From contig NZ_AUFB01000030.1 of NCBI RefSeq assembly GCF_000426285.1, forward strand, positions 1 through 45,737: a stretch of DNA of 45,737 nt. The letters run 5' to 3'. Below the pieces are notes generated by a model. That model was not told the origin of the DNA. It made no database searches and worked only from the letters and a program-made list of their open reading frames with translations. This DNA comes from Rhizobium leucaenae USDA 9039. GTDB taxonomy: Bacteria > Pseudomonadota > Alphaproteobacteria > Rhizobiales > Rhizobiaceae. The position numbers and the translations under genes were made by a program. Positions 8,126 through 15,927 of the stretch are shown one piece after another (position 1 is the stretch's first letter; each line of letters opens with the position of its first letter).

Positions 8126-9232
8126 TTGATCGGTCAAACGCTTGCGCTGAAAGGACTGGAAAAACGATACGAAAACGCGGTCGCGGTCGACGGTGTTTCA
8201 CTTGTGATCCGGGCCGGCGAATTCCTGTCGGTCCTCGGCCCGTCCGGATCCGGCAAGACGACACTCCTGACCATGATCGCGGGCTTCGAAAACCCCAGCA
8301 GCGGCCAGATCATGATTGGCCCTCAAGATGTGACGTTCGTGGCGCCGAATAAGCGCAATATCGGAATGGTCTTCCAGCGCTACGCGCTCTTTCCCCATCT
8401 CACGGTGGCAGCGAACATCGCCTTCCCGCTACGCATGCGACATATGAGCGAAAGTCTGATCCGCCCCAAGGTGGAAGCGGCGTTGGCACAGGTGCATCTC
8501 GGCGACTACGGCAACCGATATCCGCACCAGCTATCCGGCGGCCAGCAACAACGCGTTGCGGTTGCCCGCGCCATCATCTTCGAGCCACCGGTCCTGTTAA
8601 TGGACGAACCGCTCGGAGCGCTCGACAAAAAACTACGCGAGACGCTGCAACTGGAAATCAAAGGCCTTCAGCAGCGCCTCGGAGCGACGGTCGTTTATGT
8701 GACGCATGACCAGGAGGAGGCGATGACGATGTCCGACCGTGTGGCGGTGGTAGCGAATGGGCGGTTAGCCCAGGTCGGTTCACCGCTCGAACTTTATCGC
8801 TCTCCCGTCTCCGCCTTTGTCGGAGATTTCATCGGCCGCATGAATTTTCTGGAAGCCGAATACCTGGGACTAGAGAATGGAAATCATATGGTGCGGTTGC
8901 GAGGTGGCAACGTTGTTTCTACCGCACCTGCCGATGACGACGTCAGCGCCTTTTCGCTCGGGCGGGCAATCAGCGTGGCCGTGCGGCCGGAACGACTGTC
9001 ACTTGCGCCGCATGGCCGTGACCGCGGCGCGATATTGACGGGCACCGTAGACGCAGCCGTGTTCGCCGGCTCGTTTTTTCTCTTTTTTGTGCGAACGCAG
9101 ACCGGCAATAACCGCCTGCTCCAGATCCAGATGCCCGTTGGGCACGCAGCTGCAACTTTGCGCCGGGGCGACCTAATCGATGTCATCGCCGAGTCGAACG
9201 CGTTGCGCCTGTTTGCAAAAACCGAGGCCTAG
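8126..9232 (+). CDS. ABC transporter ATP-binding protein, spermidine/putrescine type (PotA-like)
   Basis: A 368-residue protein starting at TTG 8126 with GGGAGAGGA just upstream. Walker A GPSGSGKTT is at residues 36-44, signature LSGGQQQR at about 137, Walker B VLLMDEPLGALD at about 157, and the H-loop THDQEEAM. A C-terminal TOBE-like region covers residues 245-365. It energises a POPT-family importer with the two permeases and binding protein downstream (3-bp gap to the first permease). Site 2 of the GntR-like operator lies upstream. Confidence 0.9.
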   Translation: MIGQTLALKGLEKRYENAVAVDGVSLVIRAGEFLSVLGPSGSGKTTLLTMIAGFENPSSGQIMIGPQDVTFVAPNKRNIGMVFQRYALFPHLTVAANIAFPLRMRHMSESLIRPKVEAALAQVHLGDYGNRYPHQLSGGQQQRVAVARAIIFEPPVLLMDEPLGALDKKLRETLQLEIKGLQQRLGATVVYVTHDQEEAMTMSDRVAVVANGRLAQVGSPLELYRSPVSAFVGDFIGRMNFLEAEYLGLENGNHMVRLRGGNVVSTAPADDDVSAFSLGRAISVAVRPERLSLAPHGRDRGAILTGTVDAAVFAGSFFLFFVRTQTGNNRLLQIQMPVGHAAATLRRGDLIDVIAESNALRLFAKTEA

Positions 9233-9235
9233 TCG

Positions 9236-10135
9236 ATGACCTCATCCATTCCAAACCAATCAGTAGCGTCTTCTTTCCGTTGGCTCCTCACGGGGACATC
9301 CCGCCACTATTCTCCGCTGCTGGCGATCCTTTTGATCCTGCCGCTGCTCGTCCTTTTGGCGGCGGTTTTCATCTATCCCATGGGGCGACTGATCGAAATT
9401 AGCCTTTCCGCAGCAACCGCGTTTGAACCCTATCAGCGCGCCTTCGAGAACCCTCTTTACGTGCAGGTGCTTCTCAGAACATTCGGTATCGCAACGATAG
9501 TAACCATTGCTTGTTTTGCAATTGGATACCCGACTGCGTATGCCATCGCGCACATGCGCGGCCGGCTTGCGAAAGTCGGCATGGCATGCCTCTTTATCCC
9601 ACTTTGGACCTCAGTGCTGGTCCGCTCCTATGCATGGATCGTATTGCTAGGGCGCAACGGCATCGTCAACAACCTTCTCTTTGACATGGGTCTCATATCC
9701 GCGCCAGTGAAGATGCTCTACACCGAGGGCGCCGTCATCGTTGCTATGACACATGTACTGATGCCGTTCATGGTGTTGCCGATCCATTCGGCGCTGCGTT
9801 CCATTCCCAGCGCTTATGAGCAGGCGGCGCGCAACCTGGGTGCGGGCCGGATTGTCGCCTTTTGGCGGGTGACCTTTCCGCTCAGTCTACCGGGCGTGTT
9901 TGCCGGGTGCGTCATCTGCTTCATTCTTGCTATCGGCTTCTACATCACGCCAGCATTGGTCGGGGGACCGGGCGCGCTCATGATGGCGACCTTGATCGGC
10001 CAACAGACAATCGTCTTGCTGGATTGGCCGTTCGCCGCCGCTTTATCGGCGATCCTTTTGGCGGCAACATTGCTGCTGGTCACCGTTTTCCGACGTGCGC
10101 TCTCTTTCAGCAAAGGTTTAAACAGTGTCCATTAA
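9236..10135 (+). CDS. ABC permease, spermidine/putrescine type (PotB-like)
   Basis: A 299-residue membrane protein with about six hydrophobic segments. The EAA loop, which contacts the ATPase, is seen as EQAARNLGAGRIVAFWRVTFPLSLPG at about 200-225. It is 3 bp after the ATPase, and its end overlaps the next permease start by 11 bases. The natural substrate is not given by the sequence; POPT systems import polyamines and other small cationic or amide compounds. Confidence 0.88.
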   Translation: MTSSIPNQSVASSFRWLLTGTSRHYSPLLAILLILPLLVLLAAVFIYPMGRLIEISLSAATAFEPYQRAFENPLYVQVLLRTFGIATIVTIACFAIGYPTAYAIAHMRGRLAKVGMACLFIPLWTSVLVRSYAWIVLLGRNGIVNNLLFDMGLISAPVKMLYTEGAVIVAMTHVLMPFMVLPIHSALRSIPSAYEQAARNLGAGRIVAFWRVTFPLSLPGVFAGCVICFILAIGFYITPALVGGPGALMMATLIGQQTIVLLDWPFAAALSAILLAATLLLVTVFRRALSFSKGLNSVH

Positions 10136-10985
10136 GTCCTCAAACTTGACGCAAGAATTCGTTTCGCATTCGTCAAGCGACAGGCGTCGCAGCACCTTCC
10201 TTCCTCGGATGGTGAAACGCTCCGCCGACTTCGTGATCGCAATAGTGTTGTTGTTTCTTGTGTTGCCAACGCTATTGATTTTGCCTCTGGCGCTTAACAA
10301 TGCCTCCTACATCGCCTTCCCGCCACAGGGACTGACGCTACGATGGTTTGTGGCTTATCTATCCGATCCCGATTGGCAAAATGCGACTATCTTCAGCCTT
10401 GAGATCGCCGCAGCGACAGCCGTAGTCGCAACAATCGTAGGCACCATGGCTGCAGTCGCCCTCGTACGCGGTAAGCTGCCGGGCAGAGCGTTGCTGCAGG
10501 CGCTCTGCCTCGGGCCAATGATTGTGCCACAGATCGTATTTGGGATTGCGCTTTTTCTCGTCTTTTCTCCGCTGCATCTCACCGGCAAGTTACCTGGCTT
10601 CGTCCTTGCGCACTCTGTGTTGGCGGTCCCATTCGTCGTAATTATCATCTCCGCAGCACTTGAGAGAATGGATCCTCTTCTCGAATTGGCGGCTCTAAGC
10701 TGCGGGGCAAGTCGGTTCCGGGCTTTTTTCGCGGTAACGCTGCCCAATCTCGCCCCGGCAGTCGCAACCGCGTCGGTCTTCGCCTTCCTGACGTCCTTCG
10801 ACGAAGCAACCGTCGCTTTCTTTATCTCCGACACGGACGGAAAGACGATCAGCCGGAAAATGTTCGAAGATATAGACTTCAACCTGACACCCGTCATCGC
10901 CGCAGTCTCGGCCATTGTTGTCGCCGTTTCGCTGCTTCTGATGGGGGCAATTCACCTCCTGAACGGCCGCCGGGAGCAAAAATAG
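10125..10985 (+). CDS. ABC permease, spermidine/putrescine type (PotC-like)
   Basis: A 286-residue membrane protein read from GTG 10125, inside the end of the preceding gene, which suggests translational coupling. Segments at about 30-55, 90-115, 125-145, 160-180, 205-225 and 250-275 are hydrophobic. The EAA-like loop is LELAALSCGASRFRAFFAVTLP. It is the second permease subunit of the importer. Confidence 0.87.
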   Translation: MSIKSSNLTQEFVSHSSSDRRRSTFLPRMVKRSADFVIAIVLLFLVLPTLLILPLALNNASYIAFPPQGLTLRWFVAYLSDPDWQNATIFSLEIAAATAVVATIVGTMAAVALVRGKLPGRALLQALCLGPMIVPQIVFGIALFLVFSPLHLTGKLPGFVLAHSVLAVPFVVIIISAALERMDPLLELAALSCGASRFRAFFAVTLPNLAPAVATASVFAFLTSFDEATVAFFISDTDGKTISRKMFEDIDFNLTPVIAAVSAIVVAVSLLLMGAIHLLNGRREQK

Positions 10986-11032
10986 CGGCCGAACGTCCGC
11001 CGCGAGCGGATTATCCAATAGAGGGGAAATCG

Positions 11033-12106
11033 ATGTTGACAAATTCAGTCATCCGGCTGAGCGGCGTTGCTATGCTTTGCGCGGCCGCTTTCATTGGGAG
11101 CGCCATGCCCCGACCTTCGTTTGCCAGTGATAAAGTCGTGATCGCGACTACTGGCGGTGCGTACGATGCGGCACTGCGGAAATGGTGGTTCGATCCGTTC
11201 ACGGTCAAAACCGGTATCCACGTCGTATCTGTCGCGGCGACCAACGCCGAGATGCGTGCCAAAGCGACAGCGATGGTCAAGACAGGCAATGTGACCTGGG
11301 ACCTCTATCCCGATGGAGAAATCCAGGTCAGCTCACAGGACCATCTCGCCATATCCGAACAGCTCGATAATTTTTGTGCGCAGTTCAAAGATCGGCAGGA
11401 TCTAGTTCCCGACGCTTGTATTCCAGCGGGCGTCCGGCTTTTTTCGACGGCCACCTTGATGGCTTACGATCCGAAGGCGTTCAAGGGCAGTCAACCGGCG
11501 ACCTGGGCTGACATGTGGGATACAACCAAATTTCCGGGCGGACGTTCATTCCCGAACTTCGATGATCCATGGCGTGTCATGGCCTCCGCGCTTCTGGCGG
11601 ATGGCGTCAAACGCGAAAATCTATTCCCGCTTGACGTGGACCGCGCGCTGAAAAAACTTGACGAATTACGGCCATCAATTTCGCTCTGGTGGAAGACTGG
11701 AGATCAAAGCGTTCAAGGCTTTCGCGAGAAAGACTACAGCGTCGGGCAAATTTGGCTAACGAGAGCAAGCGCGCTTAGGTCTGAAGGGCGAACGATCGCC
11801 TGGTCGAACAAGGCAGCCTTTCTCGTAGGCGATCGCCTCACGATCATCAAAGGTGCGCCTAATCGCGACAACGCGCTAAAGCTCATCGCCTTCTGGTTGG
11901 ACTCACCGGATATCCAGGCCAAGGTCTGTGAGGCGTTATTGTGTACACCGCCGAGTAGCGCTGCGATCGCGCTGATGCCTCAAGCTGTTCGAGATCAGAT
12001 GCCCAGCGCTCAGGACGTGCGCGATAACATTGTCGTGCCTGATTCCAAATGGATCAACGATCATGCCGCCGAATTGCTGGAACGGTGGAATAACTGGATA
12101 CAGTGA
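11033..12106 (+). CDS. Periplasmic substrate-binding protein, PotD-like
   Basis: A 357-residue protein with a signal peptide (residues 1-31, ending in SFAS) followed by DKVVIATTGGAYDAALRKWWFDPF. This opening is typical of binding proteins of spermidine/putrescine-type importers. TWADMWDTTKFPGG and NFDDPWRV are further family features. Two cysteines near the C-terminus (VCEALLC) may pair. RBS AGAGGGGA precedes ATG 11033, 47 bp after the permease. It completes a four-gene importer whose ligand probably feeds the aminotransferase pathway (inference). Confidence 0.87.
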   Translation: MLTNSVIRLSGVAMLCAAAFIGSAMPRPSFASDKVVIATTGGAYDAALRKWWFDPFTVKTGIHVVSVAATNAEMRAKATAMVKTGNVTWDLYPDGEIQVSSQDHLAISEQLDNFCAQFKDRQDLVPDACIPAGVRLFSTATLMAYDPKAFKGSQPATWADMWDTTKFPGGRSFPNFDDPWRVMASALLADGVKRENLFPLDVDRALKKLDELRPSISLWWKTGDQSVQGFREKDYSVGQIWLTRASALRSEGRTIAWSNKAAFLVGDRLTIIKGAPNRDNALKLIAFWLDSPDIQAKVCEALLCTPPSSAAIALMPQAVRDQMPSAQDVRDNIVVPDSKWINDHAAELLERWNNWIQ

Positions 12107-12364
12107 CACAGGGCATCAAGAGATTCAGCATTGACCCGCCGAACACTCAGGCCGATGCACCCCGATCCGCGGAAGGTTGATCCGTAGAAGGTGCGCGCAA
12201 TAACAGGGACGTTTAGCGCGCGCCAAGTGATTGATCCTCCTGAAACGCGGCATCTATAGCAACGTCATTCGCCTCCTGCGGCAATCACTGCCCAGGACGA
12301 CGTCTTCGTAGAGGACTTGGCCGTTCTCAAAAGGAAGCTGCGCGAATGCGAAGGAGATTTAAAC

Positions 12365-13843
12365 ATGACCATCGCAGATTCACTTTTATCAAAGCTTCGT
12401 GATCCATCGCTGGTGATCGACAAAGCCCTGGTGGCTGGAGAATGGGTGTCGAACAGTGAAGGTGGCGGGAGGTTTGATGTACTCAATCCCTCAACCGGCG
12501 ATCTTGTGGCGACATTGCCAGATCTCTCTCGCGCCGATGCAGCCCGCGCAATCGATGCAGCCTACCACGCCCAAAAAGTCTGGGCGAAGAAAACTGGGAA
12601 GGACCGCGCCGCTGCCCTACGGAGGCTTTACGACCTAATGATCGCAAACGCAGGCGATCTAGCGGTCATCCTGACAATGGAAATGGGAAAACCGCTCGCC
12701 GAAGCGAAGGGCGAGATTCTCTACGGCGCATCCTATGTCGAATGGTTTGGCGAAGAAGCAAAACGTGTTTACGGCGATACGATCCCCGGTCACCAGGCCG
12801 ATAAGCGCATTGTCGTACTGAAACAGCCAATAGGTGTCGTCGCTGCAATTACTCCGTGGAACTTCCCGAACGCCATGCTCGCCCGCAAGTTTGCTCCTGC
12901 GGTCGCGGCAGGTTGCGCAATGGTTTCGAAACCCGCGGCCGAAACGCCGCTTTCCGCACTCTCACTTGCTCTTCTTGCCGAGCGTGCCGGCATTCCAGCT
13001 GGCGTCTTCAACGTAATCACGTCACGAGACTCGGCCTCTATCGGTAAAGAATTCACCGAAAATGAAAAGGTGCGGAAGCTGACCTTTACCGGCTCAACAG
13101 GTGTCGGCAAAATTCTTATGCGGCAGGGAGCCGAGCAGATCATGAAGCTCGGCCTTGAACTTGGCGGAAACGCGCCCTTTATCGTGTTTGATGATGCTGA
13201 CGTCAATGCGGCACTCGAAGGCGCAATGATCTCCAAATACCGCAACAATGGGCAGACGTGTGTTTGCGCAAACCGCCTTTACGTTCAGTCTGGAATTTAT
13301 GACATTTTCGCTCAGAAGCTTGCGGAAAAAGTCAGCGCCATCAAGGTTGGTGATGGCTTCGAACCGGGGGTCGACGCCGGGCCGCTCATCACGGAGAAGG
13401 CCGTTGCAAAGGTGGAGGAACATATCGCTGACGCTCTCGACAAAGGAGCGAAGATCCACATCGGTGGAAAGCCAGACGCCAAGGGAGGCCTGTTCTTCCA
13501 ACCGACAGTCCTAACCGGCGTCACATCCGAAATGAAAGTTGCCCGAGAGGAAACCTTTGGACCGGTCGCACCGATCTTCAAGTTCGACACCGAAGAAGAA
13601 GTCGTGGAGATGGCAAACAATACGGAATACGGCCTTGCCTCTTATTTCTATTCCAAGGACGTCTCCAGGATCTTCCGGGTCGCAGAAGCTCTCGAGTATG
13701 GGATGGTTGGCATCAACACCGGCCTAATCTCGACTGAGGTGGCACCATTCGGTGGCATTAAACAATCGGGTCAAGGTCGTGAGGGCTCGAAGTATGGCAT
13801 CAATGACTACGTTGAAATCAAATATCTCTGCCTCGGTATTTGA
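12365..13843 (+). CDS. gabD: NAD(P)-dependent succinate-semialdehyde dehydrogenase (GabD-like)
   Basis: A 492-residue aldehyde dehydrogenase. Start ATG 12365 is chosen over an upstream in-frame ATG at 12317 because AAGGAG lies 8 bases before it. Seen are the NAD-site ITPWNFPNAM, the catalytic Glu in LELGGNAPFIVF, and the catalytic Cys in NNGQTCVCANR, which also shows the second Cys found in GabD. The enzyme oxidises succinate semialdehyde or a similar omega-semialdehyde to the acid. It lies 258 bp after the importer without a visible operator; that gap holds no gene. Confidence 0.88.
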   Translation: MTIADSLLSKLRDPSLVIDKALVAGEWVSNSEGGGRFDVLNPSTGDLVATLPDLSRADAARAIDAAYHAQKVWAKKTGKDRAAALRRLYDLMIANAGDLAVILTMEMGKPLAEAKGEILYGASYVEWFGEEAKRVYGDTIPGHQADKRIVVLKQPIGVVAAITPWNFPNAMLARKFAPAVAAGCAMVSKPAAETPLSALSLALLAERAGIPAGVFNVITSRDSASIGKEFTENEKVRKLTFTGSTGVGKILMRQGAEQIMKLGLELGGNAPFIVFDDADVNAALEGAMISKYRNNGQTCVCANRLYVQSGIYDIFAQKLAEKVSAIKVGDGFEPGVDAGPLITEKAVAKVEEHIADALDKGAKIHIGGKPDAKGGLFFQPTVLTGVTSEMKVAREETFGPVAPIFKFDTEEEVVEMANNTEYGLASYFYSKDVSRIFRVAEALEYGMVGINTGLISTEVAPFGGIKQSGQGREGSKYGINDYVEIKYLCLGI

Positions 13844-13969
13844 TGCATCCCGATCGTGATGCTGGTCGCGGCAGCCGTCGTGTTCAGCGGCGCCTTGGTG
13901 TCGCAGCTATGGGCTCCTGAGACAAAAGGAAAGAGCCTCAGTGAGACTGCCGCCGGCTATTCGCATTAA
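13844..13969 (+). pseudogene. C-terminal remnant of an MFS transporter
   Basis: Directly after gabD an open frame without a start codon reads a hydrophobic helix (IPIVMLVAAAVVFSGALVS) then WAPETKGKSLSE and a TAA stop at 13967-13969. PETKGKSLSE is the conserved C-terminal end of sugar-porter and aromatic-acid type MFS proteins. Only about 41 codons remain, so the upstream 90 percent was lost, presumably by a deletion that joined it to the gabD end. Confidence 0.75.
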
Positions 13970-13993
13970 TCGGCGGCGCCCGGTCTCAAAGCT

Positions 13994-14181
13994 GGAACGG
14001 CCGTAGGACAATCTCGTCACTGCGGCCGTTCCCATTTGAGCAATCAAGAATGCGAGAACGCGATATTGTCCTATCGGCAAATCGTCGTCGCTTAACATCG
14101 ACTATCTCGTCAACGTAGCTACTGAGCGCATAGCTTGAGTACGTTGATATCCCGGCCAAAGAGCCAAATCTCAGATTTGGC
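13994..14181. other. Stretch of four inverted repeats (possible structured RNA)
   Basis: GGAACGGCCG (13994-14003) pairs with CGGCCGTTCC (14023-14032). TAGGACAAT (14004-14012), inside that loop, pairs with ATTGTCCTA (14065-14073). TCAACGTA (14110-14117) pairs with TACGTTGA (14140-14147), with an inner GCTA/TAGC. GCCAAATC (14163-14170) pairs with GATTTGGC (14174-14181). No tract of Ts follows and no known RNA family was recognised. No gene is seen in 13970-14261. Confidence 0.45.
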
Positions 14182-14261
14182 CCGATAGGTACCGGAGGCG
14201 ATTACGGCTCAGAGGATAAAGATCCCTATATCACGCTTTCGCCGGACCTTTTGCAGCGTCG

Positions 14262-14555
14262 TCAAAGCAAGCGCCTTCTAGTCGGCCGCCCTGGACGCAT
14301 TTTTTTCGGTTCGGCCACCGACAAACCTCCGCCGCCCCGTAATAAGCTAAAAACCTCGAACCAGAAGTGGCCATCCAAGACACGCCCGTCCATCTTGGCA
14401 CACAGCGCGCACCAAGCTACCGCAAGCGTAGCATCAGTACCATAAACTGCCCGCGCCGCTGATGCGGCGGCTCCAGGCTCGGAATCGAACAAAGTAGAGA
14501 TATTGGCGCCTGCAAAAGACGATTGGCAATCTTTAGAAGAACCGGAAACAGCCAT
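14262..14555 (-). CDS. Small hypothetical protein
   Basis: ATG 14555 follows GGGAGA at a good distance and gives 97 residues; the frame extends further up to 14615 without a better start. The middle segment AVYGTDATLAVAWCALCAKMDGR and DGHFWFEVFSLL looks like small helical proteins found in rhizobia, with an FW motif after GR. The C-terminus is basic (KKMRPGRPTRRR). No function is assigned. It diverges from the regulator at 14965, and the two weak GntR-like sites lie between them. Confidence 0.45.
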   Translation of the reverse strand: MAVSGSSKDCQSSFAGANISTLFDSEPGAAASAARAVYGTDATLAVAWCALCAKMDGRVLDGHFWFEVFSLLRGGGGLSVAEPKKMRPGRPTRRRLL

Positions 14556-14756
14556 AGGAAATTCTCCCGCGAGTGTCCGACACGGGTTGATCAGTTGGCC
14601 GGACGTTGTTCTCACAAGTGAGTCACGACTGCGGATATCGCGTGCGTCGTGTGATCCCTGGCCGTTTCCTATTTGTTTGGCCGATCCAGCTGGATCGTCG
14701 AACTACATCTCTCCTGTTAATTGCCCAGGCTTTCACCCTGGCAGCATTGATCTCCT

Positions 14757-14774
14757 ATTTTGTTGCAACATTAT
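14757..14774. promoter_or_regulatory. GntR-like operator, site 3 (imperfect)
   Basis: ATTTTGTTGCAACATTAT matches 14 of 18 bases of sites 1 and 2, with an intact 13-base TTTTGTTGCAACA core. It lies 208 bp upstream of the regulator gene at 14965. Apart from sites 3 and 4 and the divergent starts, I see nothing in 14556-14964. Confidence 0.55.
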
Positions 14775-14885
14775 CTTGATCGACACGTTAGCATTTTCCC
14801 TATTTACACGCAATATCGAATTGTGACAGAAAAATTACGCTACGCTAACGCGAAAATCTGACGTTTTCGCGAATGGTGGAAAGAA

Positions 14886-14903
14886 TTTTTGTTGCACCAA
14901 ATG
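14886..14903. promoter_or_regulatory. GntR-like operator, site 4 (imperfect)
   Basis: TTTTTGTTGCACCAAATG matches 15 of 18 bases of sites 1 and 2; the left half is perfect and the right half has three changes. It lies 62 bp before the ATG at 14965, about where a repressor would cover the promoter or leader. Confidence 0.5.
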
Positions 14904-14964
14904 GGTGCTGAGCGTTACCGGCTTTGCTTGGCGGATCGCCTCATCTTTTGAAAGGCTGCTATCG

Positions 14965-15678
14965 ATGAAACCGCTCGTCCTCATTTGCTCACTAGATTAC
15001 GAGCTTTATCTTCTCCTTGCATATATCCTGAATGCTGAAGGTTTCGATTCCATCTTGGCCGAGGGGACGGAAGAAACGCTAGCCAGGATGAGCTTAGATG
15101 GCTTGGTTGCCGTAATAATCGACTGTGACATCGATGCTTTTCCCATCCGAGATTTTGTGACGGGAGTCAGGGCAGCTTCAAATCACCAAGCTTTGCCCAT
15201 CGCTGTCTTCGTAGGAGCCGGCAAGCAGGAACTCTACCTTGAGGCCCTTAAAGCGGGCGTGAATGAGATTTTCATGCGCCCATTCAATCCAGAGCGTTTT
15301 TTATCGTACCTGGGAAGCTTATTGCCGGAAAAGATTTTTCGACCAGGCTTTGAAAAATATTCACATAACGTCTTGATCTACGCGGGAATCACTATGGAGC
15401 TTGATGCTCGAAGAGTTGATTACAAAGGTCATGAGGTGCGGCTCAGTCCGATCGAGTTTCGTCTTCTTCAACAGTTTATGCAAAGACCAGAATATGTGTT
15501 CAGCCGGGACGATCTAATCCAAGCGGCTTGGCCAGCAGGGTTGTTCGTCGAGCCGCGAACCGTCGATGTTCACGTGGGACGTCTACGTCGAGCACTCAAG
15601 AGCATCATAGGTCGGGACATTATCCGCACGGTGCGTGGTGCTGGCTACGCACTTGAAGACTCTGATAAGATAACTTGA
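14965..15678 (+). CDS. OmpR/PhoB-type regulator with degenerate receiver domain (second copy)
   Basis: ATG 14965 (237 residues) is preferred to the frame start at 14905, whose N-terminus is not receiver-like; GAAAGG lies upstream. Residues 1-115 are receiver-like: the central Asp is kept in VAVIIDCDID, but the acidic pair is replaced by Cys-Ser, the Thr by Val and the Lys by Arg in FMRPFNPERF. Residues 135-235 are the OmpR winged helix (LSPIEFRLLQQFM, EPRTVDVHVGRLRRALKS, IRTVRGAGYAL). It shares the same substitutions in kind with the regulator at 2474-3199. No histidine kinase lies nearby. It precedes the AONS-fold enzyme by about 250 bp on the same strand. Confidence 0.8.
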   Translation: MKPLVLICSLDYELYLLLAYILNAEGFDSILAEGTEETLARMSLDGLVAVIIDCDIDAFPIRDFVTGVRAASNHQALPIAVFVGAGKQELYLEALKAGVNEIFMRPFNPERFLSYLGSLLPEKIFRPGFEKYSHNVLIYAGITMELDARRVDYKGHEVRLSPIEFRLLQQFMQRPEYVFSRDDLIQAAWPAGLFVEPRTVDVHVGRLRRALKSIIGRDIIRTVRGAGYALEDSDKIT

Positions 15679-15927
15679 AGGCAGAAAGATCGCGTCGCAA
15701 TCACCCGGTCATGAATAAAGCCGGGTGCAGTGGCATTCACAAAGGTTTCGACTTTCGAGTCATTGGCTTCTCAGTATCTTCCGACAATATTATCGCAATC
15801 ATCGTTGTTCCCCGGACCATTTCACGGCAAAAAACCACGTCGCGTCTCAGTTGAGATGCGAACGGCGCGACAGTATCCATTCGCTGATCGCGTCGTTGGT
15901 CCCACGCAAACAATTCGGATCTTTTCA

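Noticed and set aside
14130..14250. Possible coding fragment in the hairpin-rich stretch
   Set aside because: Short readings resemble no family I know and the frames are closed by stops; the inverted repeats explain the order better.
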